DNA of 64,000 nucleotides from Actinotalea lenta (GCF_030586465.1 NZ_JAUQYP010000001.1:1095400-1159399); one strand, 5' to 3'; shown: positions 29,218 to 41,304, numbered from the stretch's first letter. The notes: generated by a model not told the origin, from the sequence alone. Program-made: numbers and translations.

Positions 29218-29229
29218 GTTATCGACAAC
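29218..29229. promoter_or_regulatory. LacI-type operator, site 2
   Basis: GTTATCGACAAC is an imperfect palindrome (GTTnTCGAnAAC) embedded in AAACGTTATCGACAACG, typical of LacI-family sites, 56 bp from site 1. Confidence 0.6.
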
Positions 29230-29483
29230 GATTGACGGGAAGGCCGGATGGGTGCGAGGGTCTCGACGTACCCGGTCGATGGCGAGAAGGAGTGCGTGGT
29301 GGGCAACGGCGGCCGTCCCCCGATGGACCCTGGGTCCGTCGTCGGTCCGTCCGAGCTCCGTGCGCACTCGGTTCCACGACATCACCGGGGGCCGAACCGG
29401 CGGGTGACAGCCGGCGCAGTCGTGAGACCCACGTCCTGGGGGTTCTCACTGTCCAGTGCTGCTCAACGAAGAGGACACATCTG

Positions 29484-30797
29484 ATGAAGACAAGGAAGTT
29501 CCTGGCAGTGTCCGCCGCCATGGCGGCGACCCTGGTCGGGCTCGCGGCATGTAGCGGCGGCAACTCGTCGCCCGGCGGCGACAGCAGCAGCAGCGGGGGC
29601 GGCAACGAGCCGGTGACCCTGACCTTCTGGCACAACTCGACCACGGGCGAGGGCAAGGCCTACTGGGACGAGGTCGCCAAGGCCTACGAGGACGCCAACC
29701 CCAACGTCACGATCCAGATCCAGGCCATCCAGAACGAGGACATGGACGGCAAGCTGCAGACCGCGCTGAACGCGGGCGACGCGCCGGACATCTTCATGGC
29801 GCGCGGCGGCGGCAAGCTCGCGGACATCGTCGCGGCCGGCCAGGTCATGGACCTCTCGGACAAGATCACGGACGCGACCAAGTCGGCCGTGGGCGAGGGT
29901 GTGCTGAGCGCCTTCACGATCGACGGGAAGCTCTACGGGATGCCGACCGCGGTCCTGCCCGGCGGCATCTTCTACAGCAAGGACCTCTTCGACAAGGCCG
30001 GCATCAGCTCGACGCCGAAGAACTTCGACGAGCTGGACGCTGACGTCCAGAAGCTCAAGGACGCCGGTGTCGCGCCGATCGCGCTCGGCGGCAAGGACGC
30101 CTGGCCGGCAGCGCACTGGTACTACTTCTTCGCGCTGCGGGACTGCTCGCAGGACGTGATGAACAAGGCTTCCCAGACGCGCAAGTTCGACGACGCGTGC
30201 TGGCTGAAGGCCGGGCAGGACCTGCAGAAGTTCGCTGAGACCAAGCCGTTCAACGAGGGCTTCCTCACCACCTCTGCGCAGCAGGGTGCCGGTTCGTCCG
30301 CGGGCATGATCGCCAACCACCAGGCCGCCATGGAGCTCATGGGCGCCTGGGACCCGGGCGTGATCGCCTCGCTGACCCCGGACCAGAAGCCGCTGCCCGA
30401 CCTCGGGTGGTTCCCGTTCCCGGCCGTCCAGGGTGGCGAGGGTGACCCCAGCGCCATGATGGGTGGCGTCGACGGGTACTCCTGCTGGGTGAAGGCTCCC
30501 GCGCAGTGCGCCGACTTCCTCAACTTCTACATGCAGAAGGAGTGGCAGGAGAAGTACGCGCAGGCCTTCCACACGCTGCCCGCCAGCAAGGACGCCCAGG
30601 GCGTCGTCGAGGAGCCCGCGCTGAAGGACATCCTCACGGCGTACAACGACTCCGCCTACACCGTGGTGTGGCTGGACACGATGTTCGGCCAGAACATCGG
30701 TAACGCCCTCAACGCCGGTGTCGTCGACATGCTCGCCGGCAACGGAACCCCGCAGGGCATCGTCGACGCGGTGAACAACGCCGCTGCGAAGGGCTAG
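29484..30797 (+). CDS. ABC sugar transporter substrate-binding lipoprotein
   Basis: 437-residue extracellular binding protein of family 1 (MalE-like). Lipoprotein signal with lipobox LAAC, Cys23 lipidated, then a Ser/Gly linker and FWHNSTTGEGKAYWDEVAKAYEDANP. ATG 29484 follows GAGGA. The two permease genes and three arabinoxylan glycosidases follow on the same strand, so the ligand is probably a xylo- or arabinoxylo-oligosaccharide (inference from context). Confidence 0.92.
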   Translation: MKTRKFLAVSAAMAATLVGLAACSGGNSSPGGDSSSSGGGNEPVTLTFWHNSTTGEGKAYWDEVAKAYEDANPNVTIQIQAIQNEDMDGKLQTALNAGDAPDIFMARGGGKLADIVAAGQVMDLSDKITDATKSAVGEGVLSAFTIDGKLYGMPTAVLPGGIFYSKDLFDKAGISSTPKNFDELDADVQKLKDAGVAPIALGGKDAWPAAHWYYFFALRDCSQDVMNKASQTRKFDDACWLKAGQDLQKFAETKPFNEGFLTTSAQQGAGSSAGMIANHQAAMELMGAWDPGVIASLTPDQKPLPDLGWFPFPAVQGGEGDPSAMMGGVDGYSCWVKAPAQCADFLNFYMQKEWQEKYAQAFHTLPASKDAQGVVEEPALKDILTAYNDSAYTVVWLDTMFGQNIGNALNAGVVDMLAGNGTPQGIVDAVNNAAAKG

Positions 30798-30808
30798 GCA
30801 TCTGACCG

Positions 30809-31825
30809 ATGGAATCCATCAGCGAGAACGCGCCAGGAGCGCAGAACTCGCCCATGGATCTCCCGACGGACGGGGGCGGCGCGCCAGCCGCGTCGCCCCC
30901 GTCCCGGCGACGCCGTCGGGGGCTCGGATGGGCGGCACGTGCGGAAGTTGTGGTGCTCACCGGGCCTGCGTTGATCGTCTTCCTGGCCTTCGTGATCTTC
31001 CCGGTCGTGATGGCCGCCTACTACGGCTTCTTCAACTGGAAGGGCTACGGGCCGCCGACCGACTTCGTGGGCCTGCACAACTACAAGATCATCCTCTCGG
31101 ATCCCACGTTCCACGACGCGGTCCGGCACAACTTCACCATCGTCGTGCTGTCCCTGGTGATGCAGGGCCCGATCGCCATCGGCCTCGCCCTGCTGCTCAA
31201 CCGCAAGCTGCGCTACCAGTCGGCGATCCGGGTGCTGATCTTCGTGCCCTACGTGATCTCCGAGGTGGTCGTCGGGACCGGCTGGAGCCTGATGCTCCAG
31301 ACCAACGGCGCCGTGAACGGACTGCTGGAGAAGCTGGGCATGGCCGGGCTCAAGCAGGACTGGTTGTCCGACCCGAAGATCGCCATGTGGACCCTGATGC
31401 TCATCATCACGTGGAAGTACGTCGGGTTCGCCGTGATCCTCTTCCTCGCCGGTCTCCAGGGCATCCCGCCCGAGCTGCACGAGGCCGCCGCGATCGACGG
31501 CGCGTCCTACTGGCAGATCCAGCGGCGCATCACGCTGCCGCTGCTCGGCCCGACGATCCGCATCTGGGCGTTCCTGTCGATCATCGGCTCGCTCCAGCTG
31601 TTCGACCTCGTCTACATCATCTGGGGCCAGTACGTGGCCGCGACGGCGGGCACGTCGACCATGGCGACGTACATGGTGGTCAACGGGCGCAACGCGGCGA
31701 GCTACGGATACGGCAACGCCGTCGCGGTCGTGCTGTTCCTCATCTCGCTCGTGGTCGCGCTGCTGTACCAGCGGTTCGTCCTGAGGCGTGACACCGAGGG
31801 CGCTATCACAGGAGGTGGGCGCTGA
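30809..31825 (+). CDS. ABC sugar permease (MalF/LacF type)
   Basis: 338-residue inner-membrane subunit with about six helices; the EAA loop is ELHEAAAIDGASYWQIQRRI, which docks the ATPase. It pairs with the next permease. No ATP-binding subunit is encoded in this cluster, so a shared MsmK-like ATPase elsewhere is implied. Confidence 0.92.
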   Translation: MESISENAPGAQNSPMDLPTDGGGAPAASPPSRRRRRGLGWAARAEVVVLTGPALIVFLAFVIFPVVMAAYYGFFNWKGYGPPTDFVGLHNYKIILSDPTFHDAVRHNFTIVVLSLVMQGPIAIGLALLLNRKLRYQSAIRVLIFVPYVISEVVVGTGWSLMLQTNGAVNGLLEKLGMAGLKQDWLSDPKIAMWTLMLIITWKYVGFAVILFLAGLQGIPPELHEAAAIDGASYWQIQRRITLPLLGPTIRIWAFLSIIGSLQLFDLVYIIWGQYVAATAGTSTMATYMVVNGRNAASYGYGNAVAVVLFLISLVVALLYQRFVLRRDTEGAITGGGR

Positions 31826-32715
31826 TGTCCGCGATCAAGACGACGCCCGTGCCGGCCTCGGCGCCCGTGAGCCGTCGGCGCAAGCCGCACACGGACAACC
31901 GACGCTGGACGACCCCAGCCGTCTACTTCGTCGCCCTGCTCCTCGTCGGAGCGATGCTCGCCCCGGTGGTGTACATCATCCTGGGCGGGTTCCGGTCGAA
32001 CTCCCAGATCACCACGGACCCCGCGGGCCTGCCGAACCCCTGGGTGACCGAGGGTTACACGGCCGTGATCACCGGGAGCACGTTCTGGCGTGAGGTGGGG
32101 AACTCACTGATCGCCTCGAGCGCCACGACGCTCGGCGTGGTCGTGCTCGGACTGATGGCCAGCTACGCGCTCGCGCGCTACAAGTTCGTCGGTCGCGGCG
32201 CGATGTACTCGCTGTTCGCCGCCGGTCTGATGTTCCCGATGACGGTCGCCATCACGCCGCTGTACATCCTGGTCCGCACGCTGGGCCTGATGAACTCCCT
32301 GGCGGGCGTGATCCTGCCGCAGATCGGCTTCGCGCTGCCGGTGACGATCATCATCCTCGTCCCGTTCCTGCGCGCCATCCCGGCCGAGATCCAGGAGGCG
32401 GCCGAGATCGACGGGTGCAGCCGGCTCGGCTTCTTCCGCCGGATGGTGATCCCGCTGTCCATGCCGGGCGTCATCACCGTGGGCATCCTCGCGTTCGTGA
32501 ACAGCTGGAACAGCTACATCCTCCCGCTGTTCATCCTGAACATGGACGAGTCGTTCACCCTCCCCCTGGGTGTTCAGGCGTTCGCGTCCCAGTGGTCGGT
32601 GGACACGGCCCGGGTCCTCGCCTTCACGTCGCTGTCGATGATCCCCGCGCTGGTGTTCTTCAGCCTCTTCGAGCGTCGGATCGTGGGCGGCCTGACGGGC
32701 GCTGTCAAGGGATGA
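31825..32715 (+). CDS. ABC sugar permease (MalG/LacG type)
   Basis: 296-residue partner permease, six helices, EAA loop EIQEAAEIDGCSRLGFFRRM. Its ATG shares one base with the previous stop. A strong stem-loop separates it from the glycosidase genes. Confidence 0.92.
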   Translation: MSAIKTTPVPASAPVSRRRKPHTDNRRWTTPAVYFVALLLVGAMLAPVVYIILGGFRSNSQITTDPAGLPNPWVTEGYTAVITGSTFWREVGNSLIASSATTLGVVVLGLMASYALARYKFVGRGAMYSLFAAGLMFPMTVAITPLYILVRTLGLMNSLAGVILPQIGFALPVTIIILVPFLRAIPAEIQEAAEIDGCSRLGFFRRMVIPLSMPGVITVGILAFVNSWNSYILPLFILNMDESFTLPLGVQAFASQWSVDTARVLAFTSLSMIPALVFFSLFERRIVGGLTGAVKG

Positions 32716-32721
32716 GTGCGG

Positions 32722-32753
32722 GTCGCTCCCGGACGCACGCGTCCGGGAGCGAC
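32722..32753 (+). other. Intercistronic stem-loop between permease and GH3 genes
   Basis: A perfect 14-bp stem (32722-32735 with 32740-32753) with loop CACG starts seven bases after the permease stop. It could be a partial terminator or an mRNA 3'-end protector for the transporter part. Confidence 0.7.
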
Positions 32754-32788
32754 ACCCGACCCCAACTGGTACGAAGGAGATCACCGTC

Positions 32789-35131
32789 GTGACGGCTGCC
32801 ATGCCCGAGGCTTCGGCCCGGGTGCGCGAGCTCCTCGCGCGCATGACCATCGAGGAGAAGGTCGCCCAGCTGGTCGGCTTCTGGGTCGACCAGGGCGGCG
32901 AGGTGGTCGCTCCGATGGCCGGTGAGATGGCCACGTCGGGGCGGCTAGCCGAGGCCACGCAGCACGGTCTGGGACACCTCACCCGCGTCTACGGCACCAG
33001 GCCGGTCGACCCGGCCGAGCGCATGGCGTGGCTCTGGGCGGAGCAGCGTCGGCTGCGCAGCCAGACCCGTCTCGGCATCCCGGCGCTCGTCCACGAGGAG
33101 TGCCTGACGGGACTCGCCGCGTGGCAGGCCGCGACGTATCCGACCCCCCTGGCCTGGGGGGCCACGTTCGACCCGGACCTGGTGCGCGAAGCCGCCGGGT
33201 TGATCGGTGCCAGCATGCGCGACCTCGGCGTGCACCAGGGGTTGGCACCGGTGCTCGACGTCATCCGCGACCCGCGGTGGGGCCGGGTGGACGAGTGCAT
33301 CGCCGAGGACCCCTACCTGGTCGGGACGGTCGGCACCGCCTACGTCCAGGGCCTGCAGGGAGCGGGCGTGCACGCGACCCTCAAGCACTTCCTCGGGTAC
33401 TCGGCGTCGCGTGCGGGGCGCAACCACGCGCCGGTCGAGGCCGGCCCGCGCACCATCGCCGACGTCTTCCTCCCGCCGTTCGAGATGGCGCTGCTGGACG
33501 GCGGCGCGCGATCGGTCATGAACGCCTACGTCGAGCTGGACGGCATCCCGGTGGCGTCGAGCTCGCAGTACCTCACCGACGTGCTGCGTGACGGGCTCGG
33601 CTTCGACGGCGTCGTGGTCGCGGACTACTTCGCGGTCGCCTTCCTGCACCTCATGCACGCCGTCGCGGCGGACCGGGCCGAGGCCGCGACGCTGGCACTC
33701 ACGGCCGGCATCGACGTGGAGCTGCCCGGGGCCGACGCGTACCCGGAGCTCGTCGAGCTCGTGCGCAGCGGCACGCTCGACGAGTCGTGGGTCGACCGTG
33801 CCGTGCTGCGCGTCCTGAACCAGAAGGAGTCGCTCGGGCTGCTCGACGCGACCTTCGAGGACGCCCCGCCGACCGAGATCGATCTCGACCCGCCCGAGCA
33901 GCGCGAGATGGCCCGCCGCCTCGCCGAGGAGTCCGTGGTGCTGCTCACCAACGACGGGCACCTGCCGTTGGCCGGCCCTGCCCGGGTGGCCGTGATCGGG
34001 CCGAACGCTGACCGGTCCGAGGCCCTCATGGGCTGCTACTCGTTCGTCAACCACGTCATGCCGTACCACCCGGACGAGCCCGCGGGCATCGAGGTGCCCA
34101 CCGTGCTCGAGGCGCTTCGTTCGGAGCTGCCCGGTTCCACCGTCCGGTACGCCCCCGGGTGCACGGTCGAGGGCGAGGATCGCTCGGCCTTCGATGAGGC
34201 GGTCGCGCTCGCACGCGAGAGCGACGTCGCCATCCTCGTGATGGGCGACCAGGCAGGCCTGTTCGGCCGCGGCACCGTCGGCGAGGGCAACGACAGCGAG
34301 AGCCTCGAGCTGCCGGGCGTGCAGCGCGAGCTGGTCGAGGCCGTCCAGGCCACCGGCACCCCGGTCGTGCTCGTGCTCGTCACCGGCAGGCCGTACGCGA
34401 TCGGCTGGGCCGTCGAGGGGCCGGGAGCGGCCGCCGCCGTCGTCCAGTCGTTCTTCCCGGGCGAGGAGGGCGGCACCGCGATCGCCCGGGTGCTGTCGGG
34501 CCGGGTCAACCCGTCCGGTCGGCTCCCCATCACGATGCCGCGCTCTGCGGGCGCCCAGCCCTACTCCTACCTGCACCCGATCCTGGGCGGTCCGTCGGAC
34601 GTGACGGCCGCGACGAGCGCGCCGGTCCTGCCGTTCGGGCACGGTCTGTCCTACACGACGGTCGAGCACAGCGGCCTGGCGGTGGACCCGGAGGTGCCTA
34701 CCGACGGCACGGTGGTGGTGGACGTCGTGGTCCGCAACACCGGCGACCGGGCGGGCACCGACGTGGTCCAGCTCTACGGGCGCGACGTGCACGCGGCCGT
34801 GACGCGCCCGGTCGCCCAGCTCCTGGGCTACCGCCGTGTCGACCTCGAGCCCGGCGAGTCGGCGTCGGTGCGGTTCGCGGTCCCGACTGCGCGGCTGGCC
34901 TACACCGACCGTTCGATGCGCAAGGTCGTCGAGCCCGGCGAGGTCGAGCTGTGGGTGGGTCCGTCCTGCGAGGCGAAGGAGACCTCGGCCACCGTCCGGC
35001 TCACCGGTGCGGTGCACGCCGTCACGACCGCGGACCCCCGCCTGACGACCAGCGAGGTGCTCGGCGACGGCCTCGGGGAGGTGGCGCTGGCCGACGCGGC
35101 CGTGCCGCTCGACGAGGCGGGAGCGCTCTGA
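32789..35131 (+). CDS. Glycoside hydrolase family 3 (beta-xylosidase/beta-glucosidase)
   Basis: 780 residues: GH3 N-terminal barrel, C-terminal sandwich (from about 375) and a fibronectin-III-like domain (about 650-750). The nucleophile is Asp279 in GFDGVVVADYF; the conserved KHFLGYSASRAGRNHAPVE segment matches xylan- or oligosaccharide-active members. No signal peptide: cytoplasmic. GTG 32789 is preceded by AAGGAG. Beta-xylosidase is favoured by the neighbouring GH51, GH39 and xylAB genes, but GH3 also contains beta-glucosidases. Confidence 0.9.
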   Translation: MTAAMPEASARVRELLARMTIEEKVAQLVGFWVDQGGEVVAPMAGEMATSGRLAEATQHGLGHLTRVYGTRPVDPAERMAWLWAEQRRLRSQTRLGIPALVHEECLTGLAAWQAATYPTPLAWGATFDPDLVREAAGLIGASMRDLGVHQGLAPVLDVIRDPRWGRVDECIAEDPYLVGTVGTAYVQGLQGAGVHATLKHFLGYSASRAGRNHAPVEAGPRTIADVFLPPFEMALLDGGARSVMNAYVELDGIPVASSSQYLTDVLRDGLGFDGVVVADYFAVAFLHLMHAVAADRAEAATLALTAGIDVELPGADAYPELVELVRSGTLDESWVDRAVLRVLNQKESLGLLDATFEDAPPTEIDLDPPEQREMARRLAEESVVLLTNDGHLPLAGPARVAVIGPNADRSEALMGCYSFVNHVMPYHPDEPAGIEVPTVLEALRSELPGSTVRYAPGCTVEGEDRSAFDEAVALARESDVAILVMGDQAGLFGRGTVGEGNDSESLELPGVQRELVEAVQATGTPVVLVLVTGRPYAIGWAVEGPGAAAAVVQSFFPGEEGGTAIARVLSGRVNPSGRLPITMPRSAGAQPYSYLHPILGGPSDVTAATSAPVLPFGHGLSYTTVEHSGLAVDPEVPTDGTVVVDVVVRNTGDRAGTDVVQLYGRDVHAAVTRPVAQLLGYRRVDLEPGESASVRFAVPTARLAYTDRSMRKVVEPGEVELWVGPSCEAKETSATVRLTGAVHAVTTADPRLTTSEVLGDGLGEVALADAAVPLDEAGAL

Positions 35132-35200
35132 CCCGCCCCCAGCGACCATCGCGCGACCGGGCCGTCCGGTGCGCCCGTCCACCCGGAAGGACCCTCCGCC

Positions 35201-36768
<1,568 letters not shown>

Positions 36769-36787
<19 letters not shown>

Positions 36788-38319
36788 TCGTCCCCGCCAC
36801 CCCGATCGGTCCGATGCCCGACGCGTGGCGGCAGTGCGTGGGCACCGGCCGGATGAACCTCGCCCTGCGCGCGGACTACCAGGAATCCCTGGCTCGCGTG
36901 CAGCGGGAGATCGGCTTCGCGCACATCCGCGGGCACGGCCTGCTCAGCGACGACATGGGCGTGCTGCGCGAGTCGAGCGTGGCCGGCCGGACCCACCGTC
37001 GGCACTCGTTCACGTACGTCGACCAGGTGCACGACCGCTTCCTCGAGCTCGGGCTGCGGCCGTTCGTCGAGCTCGGCTTCATGCCGTCCGCGCTGGCGTC
37101 GGGCCACGACTCGGTGTTCTGGTGGCGTGGCAACATCACCCCGCCGTCCTCGATGGCCGAGTGGGTCGAGCTGGTCCAGACCCTGGTACGCCACCTGGTC
37201 GACCGGTACGGGCCGGCCGAGGTCCGTCGCTGGCCGATCGAGGTGTGGAACGAGCCCAACCTCGACGTCTTCTGGAAGGGCGCCGACCAGGCCGCGTACT
37301 TCGACCTGTACGCCGCTACCGCGCGCGCGATCAAGGACGTCGACGCCGACCTCCAGGTCGGCGGCCCCGGCCTGGCTCCCGGACCCACCTGCGAGGCGTG
37401 GTGGCCGCCGTTCGCGGACTTCGTCGAGCGGCACGACGTGCCCATCGACTTCGTGAGCCGGCACGCGTACTCCGCGCTCGACCCGGAGCACGTCCCGTTC
37501 GGCACCTACCAGGGCCTGCGCCCACCGCAGGACCTGCTCGACCAGTTCGCCGAGCCCCACGAGCACCTCGCGGGCACGCGGCTGGCCGGGCTGCCGGTGC
37601 ACATCACGGAGTTCAACACCTCCTACCGGCCCGACAACCCGGTGCACGACACCGCGTACAACGCCGCGTACCTCGCGCCCGTGCTGGCCGGGGGAGGGGA
37701 CCTCGTCGACTCGTTCTCCTACTGGACGTTCAGCGACGTGTTCGAGGAGTCCGACGTCCCGACGTCGTTCTTCCACGGCGGCTTCGGCATGCTCACCCAT
37801 CGTCAGGTCGCCAAGCCGACGTTCCACCTCTTCGCGTTCATGGCCCGGATGGGCGCACACGTGCTCGACCGCGGCGCCGACCACCTGGTCTGCGCCGACG
37901 ACGACGGTCGGGTCACGGTGCTGGCCTGGCAGCCGGTGGGCGGAACCGACGAGCCGGCCGCTGAGCGGCACGAGGTCGCGCTGTCGCTGCCGATCTCCCG
38001 GCACGGTGTGGCCGCAGAGGACGGCACCGGGGTGTTCGTGCTCCGGGAGCGCGTCGGCGAGGTGGACGGCAACGCGTTCGCGGCGTGGCGCGAGCTCGGC
38101 CGGCCGATGTCGCCGACCGCGCGAGAGCTCGACGTGCTGCGGGCCTGCGAGCGTCCTGCGGTGGAGCACTCCCGCCTGACGGCCGCCGGTGGGCGCGTCG
38201 AGCTCCGGCTGCCGCTCAGCCGCCACGAGGTCACGTTCGTCGAGCTGACCGCGGTGGTGGACACCCACCACGAGGGCCTGGACGACCGCCGCCTGGGCGC
38301 GGCCGTCGCCCGTCCCTGA
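36769..38319 (+). CDS. Glycoside hydrolase family 39, beta-xylosidase
   Basis: 516 residues. Acid/base Glu162 in [15 protein letters not shown] and nucleophile Glu281 in ITEFNTSY identify a GH39-type retaining xylosidase; a C-terminal beta-sandwich follows about residue 370. No signal peptide. I start at GTG 36769, inside the GH51 gene, because GAGGAG lies eight bases upstream. It is the last gene of the cassette before a repeat-rich gap. Confidence 0.9.
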
Positions 38320-38328
38320 CCCCACCCG

Positions 38329-38388
38329 GTGCGTCACCACCCCGTGCGCGACCACCCCGTGCACGACCACGCCGTGCGCGACCACCCC
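38329..38388 (+). repeat. Four 15-bp tandem repeats downstream of GH39
   Basis: Four consecutive units of GTGCGCGACCACCCC type (two identical, two with one to two changes) begin ten bases after the GH39 stop. Non-coding. Confidence 0.85.
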
Positions 38389-38389
38389 T

Positions 38390-38442
38390 CGGTGATCAAG
38401 GAACTCATGTCCGCCGGGTGAGCACGAGTTCCTTGATCACCG
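38390..38442. terminator. Long inverted repeat (17-bp perfect stem), terminator or REP-like
   Basis: Arms 38390-38406 and 38426-38442 (CGGTGATCAAGGAACTC and its complement) enclose a 19-base loop between convergent GH39 and xylB. Its right half is also present near 9166, which suggests a dispersed element and not only a terminator. Confidence 0.75.
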
Positions 38443-38446
38443 GGAA

Positions 38447-38503
38447 GGGTGGGCCCCGGGGGGCTGTGCTGGGTGGGCCCCGGGGGGCTGTGCTGGGTGG
38501 GCC
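38447..38503 (+). repeat. 24-bp tandem repeat before xylB end
   Basis: Units at 38447-38470 and 38471-38494 are identical, with a third partial copy to 38503. The repeat stops six bases from the xylB stop codon and is very G-rich on the plus strand. Confidence 0.85.
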
Positions 38504-38508
38504 GGGGG

Positions 38509-39981
38509 TCAGGCGGGGCGGTCGGCCACCATGTCGCGGACCTGGGCGTACCGCGCGCGGACCTGCGGGGTCGGCTCGGCCGTGCGCAGCTCCTCGCCCG
38601 CCAGGACCCAGCCCGGCGCCGGTGCGGCCGGGTCGGACTCCCGGGCCAGGGCCCACGCTGCCTGCCGTGCAGCGCCGTCGGCGACGTATTCGCCGGCCTC
38701 CGGCACCAGGACGTCCAGCCCCAGGACCGCGGGCGCGATCGCGCGCACGGCCTCGGACCGGGCACCGCCGCCGATCAGCCGGACCCGCTCGACGGGGACA
38801 CCCTGGTCCCGCAGTGCGTCCAGCCCGTCGGCGAGGGCGCAGAGCATGCCCTCGACGAAGGCCCTCGCGAGGTGTGCCGGGTCGGTGTTGGCCAGCTGGA
38901 TGCCGTGCAGCGCGCCGGTGGCATCCGGCTTGTTCGGGGTGCGCTCGCCCTCGAGATAGGGGACGAGCACCAGACCGTCGGCACCGGCGGGGGCGGACAG
39001 CGCCAGCGCGGACAGGGCGGCGTGGTCCACGCCCAGCAGGCGGCACGCCGCGTCCAGCACGCGTGACGCGTTGAGCGTGCAGGCGAGCGGCAGGTAGGCC
39101 CCGGTCGCGTCGGCGAAGCCGGTCACCAGGCCTGAGGCGTCCGCGGTGGCGTGCGGACTGATCGCCGAGACCACCCCCGACGTGCCGATGGACACCGTGA
39201 CGTCGCCGGGCACCATGCCCAGACCCAGTGCCGCGGCGGCGTTGTCCCCGGCGCCGGGGGAGAGCAGCAGGTCCCCGGCGGCGTTGCCCGGCCGCGCGAC
39301 CCGCTGGGCGACCTCGGCCGCACCGACGACGCGCGGCAGGACGACCTCGTGACCGAGCGCCCGCTCGACGAGCTCGGGCAGGTACTCGCCGGTCGCTGCC
39401 GACCAGTACCCGGTCCCGGAGGCGTCCGAGCGGTCGGTGGTCAGCGCCGACAGGTCGGGGACACCGCCCTCGGCGGCCGGGCCGTAGCCGGCCAGCCGCC
39501 AGGTCAGCCAGTCGTGCGGCAGCGCTACGGCGGCGACCCTCGCGGCGAGCTCGGGCTCGTGGTCCCGCAACCAGCGCAGCTTGGTCACGGTGAACGACGC
39601 GACGGGTACGGAGCCGATCGCGTCCGCCCAGGCCTTGGCGCCTGCGGCGGGGTCCCCGTCCCCGAGCTCGGCGATCAGGTCGACGGCGGCCTGCGCCGAG
39701 CGGGTGTCGTTCCACAGCAGGGCGTCGCGCACCACGCTGCCGTCGGCGTCCAGGGCGACCATGCCGTGCTGCTGGCCGCCGACGCCCACCGCGGAGACGT
39801 CGTCCAGCCCGCCGGCCTCGGCCAGGGCGGTGGCCAGCGCATCCCACCAGAACCGGGGGGCGACCTCGGTACCGTCGGGGTGGGTGGCACGGCCGGTGCG
39901 GACCAGCTCCCCGGTCGCTGCGTCCCGGATCACGACCTTGCAGGACTGGGTGGACGAGTCCACCCCGGCGACGAGAGTCAT
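38509..39981 (-). CDS. xylB: Xylulokinase
   Basis: FGGY sugar kinase phosphorylating D-xylulose to xylulose 5-phosphate. 490 residues. N-terminal [16 protein letters not shown] phosphate loop, [15 protein letters not shown] specific to xylulokinases, SIGTSGVV, and the C-terminal [22 protein letters not shown] precedes the ATG. It lies downstream of xylA on the same strand with a stem-loop between them. Confidence 0.95.
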   Translation of the reverse strand: MTLVAGVDSSTQSCKVVIRDAATGELVRTGRATHPDGTEVAPRFWWDALATALAEAGGLDDVSAVGVGGQQHGMVALDADGSVVRDALLWNDTRSAQAAVDLIAELGDGDPAAGAKAWADAIGSVPVASFTVTKLRWLRDHEPELAARVAAVALPHDWLTWRLAGYGPAAEGGVPDLSALTTDRSDASGTGYWSAATGEYLPELVERALGHEVVLPRVVGAAEVAQRVARPGNAAGDLLLSPGAGDNAAAALGLGMVPGDVTVSIGTSGVVSAISPHATADASGLVTGFADATGAYLPLACTLNASRVLDAACRLLGVDHAALSALALSAPAGADGLVLVPYLEGERTPNKPDATGALHGIQLANTDPAHLARAFVEGMLCALADGLDALRDQGVPVERVRLIGGGARSEAVRAIAPAVLGLDVLVPEAGEYVADGAARQAAWALARESDPAAPAPGWVLAGEELRTAEPTPQVRARYAQVRDMVADRPA

Positions 39982-40050
39982 CGCTCCTCCTCGGGCATCG
40001 CGCCGGGGTGGATGCGCCGGCGCATGGGTGGGTCTTGCGGGTATGGAACA

Positions 40051-40088
40051 GCCCGCCGGGCGATGGGATCAGCCACCGCCCGGCGGGC
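40051..40088 (-). other. Stem-loop between xylA and xylB
   Basis: Arms 40051-40062 and 40077-40088 form a perfect 12-bp stem nine bases after the xylA stop; it may attenuate xylB or protect xylA mRNA. Confidence 0.7.
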
Positions 40089-40096
40089 CGGGGTGG

Positions 40097-41284
40097 TCAG
40101 CGGGCGCCGAGGGCGTGCTCGAGGGCCAGCTGGTTGAGGCGGACGAAGCCGTAGTTGCGCTCGGCGACTGCGTCGACGTCGAGGTCCTCGTAGGCGGACC
40201 GGTCGGCCAGCAGGTCGGCGAAGGTCTCGCCCTCGGACATCGTCGGGATGGCGAGGTCGAACACGCCGGCCTCCTCCATGGCGGCCTTGACCTCGGGGTC
40301 CTCGCGGAACGCCTTGGCGCGCTCGGCGAGCAGGATGTAGGTCGCCATGTTGGCTGCGGCGGAGTCCCACACGCCCTGCAGGTGCTCGGTGCGCGACGGC
40401 TTGTAGTCGAAGTGCCGCGGGCCGTCGTAGGTGGGGCCGCCGCTCGGGAAGCCGTTCTCGAGCAGGTCGACGGTGGCGAACGCGGAGAACAGGTCGCCGT
40501 GACCGAACACCAGGTCCTGGTCGTACTTGATGGACTTCTGGCCGTTGAGGTCGATGTGGAAGAGCTTCTCGGCCCACAGCGCCTCGGCGATGCCGGTCGT
40601 GTAGTTCAGGCCGGCCATCTGCTCGTGCCCGACCTCGGGGTTCAGGCCGACGATGTCGGCGTTGTCGAGCCGGTCGATCAGCGCCAGGGCATGCCCGATG
40701 GTCGGCAGCAGGATGTCGCCGCGGGGCTCGTTCGGCTTGGGCTCCAGGGCGATCTTGAGGTCGTAGCCCTGCTCCTTGATGTAGCCGGCGACCGCGTCGA
40801 TGCCCTCGGCGTAGCGGTCGTGGGCGGCCTTGAGGTCCTTGGCGCTGTCGTACTCGGCGCCCTCGCGGCCGCCCCACATGACGAAGGTCTTGGCGCCCAG
40901 CCGGCCGGCCAGGTCGACGTTGCGCAGCACCTTGCGCAGACCGTAGCGACGCACCCGGCGGTCGTTGGACGTGAACGCGCCGTCCTTGAAGATCGGGTGG
41001 GTGAAGGTGTTGGTGGTCACCATCTCCACCTCGATGCCGGTCTCCGTCAGAGCGGCCTGGAAGCGCTCCAGGATGCGCTCGCGGTCGGCGTCGTTCGACC
41101 CGAACGGGACGACGTCGTCGTCGTGGAAGGTGACGTAGGACGCGCCGAGCTCGGCGAGCTTGTGGACGGACTCGACCGGGTCCAGGTCGGGACGGGTGGC
41201 GTCGCCGAACTGGTCCCGGGCGGGCCACCCGACGGTCCAGAGGCCGAAGGAGAACTTGTCCTCGGGGGTAGGGGTGCGCACCAT
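40097..41284 (-). CDS. xylA: Xylose isomerase
   Basis: Converts D-xylose to D-xylulose. 395 residues, the compact actinobacterial (class I) type. His54 and Asp57 in TFHDDD and Glu181 and Lys183 in [11 protein letters not shown] match the classical Streptomyces enzyme residue for residue, so metal and substrate sites are intact. I start at ATG 41284 (GAGGAG six bases upstream), not at an upstream in-frame ATG. It is divergent from a ROK regulator with a shared operator between. Confidence 0.97.
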   Translation of the reverse strand: MVRTPTPEDKFSFGLWTVGWPARDQFGDATRPDLDPVESVHKLAELGASYVTFHDDDVVPFGSNDADRERILERFQAALTETGIEVEMVTTNTFTHPIFKDGAFTSNDRRVRRYGLRKVLRNVDLAGRLGAKTFVMWGGREGAEYDSAKDLKAAHDRYAEGIDAVAGYIKEQGYDLKIALEPKPNEPRGDILLPTIGHALALIDRLDNADIVGLNPEVGHEQMAGLNYTTGIAEALWAEKLFHIDLNGQKSIKYDQDLVFGHGDLFSAFATVDLLENGFPSGGPTYDGPRHFDYKPSRTEHLQGVWDSAAANMATYILLAERAKAFREDPEVKAAMEEAGVFDLAIPTMSEGETFADLLADRSAYEDLDVDAVAERNYGFVRLNQLALEHALGAR

Positions 41285-41304
41285 GGCGGGCTCCTCGCTG
41301 AGCA

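Larger units (their letters stand above)
29136..29483. promoter_or_regulatory. Divergent regulatory region between lacI-type regulator and ABC operon
   Basis: No gene is seen here. The left part holds the two operator-like sites listed separately; the remaining 250 bp before the binding-protein gene is an apparently untranslated leader with no clear fold. Confidence 0.6.

Noticed and set aside
38390-38503. Possible CRISPR-like array
   Set aside because: The repeats are directly tandem without spacers and no cas gene is nearby.
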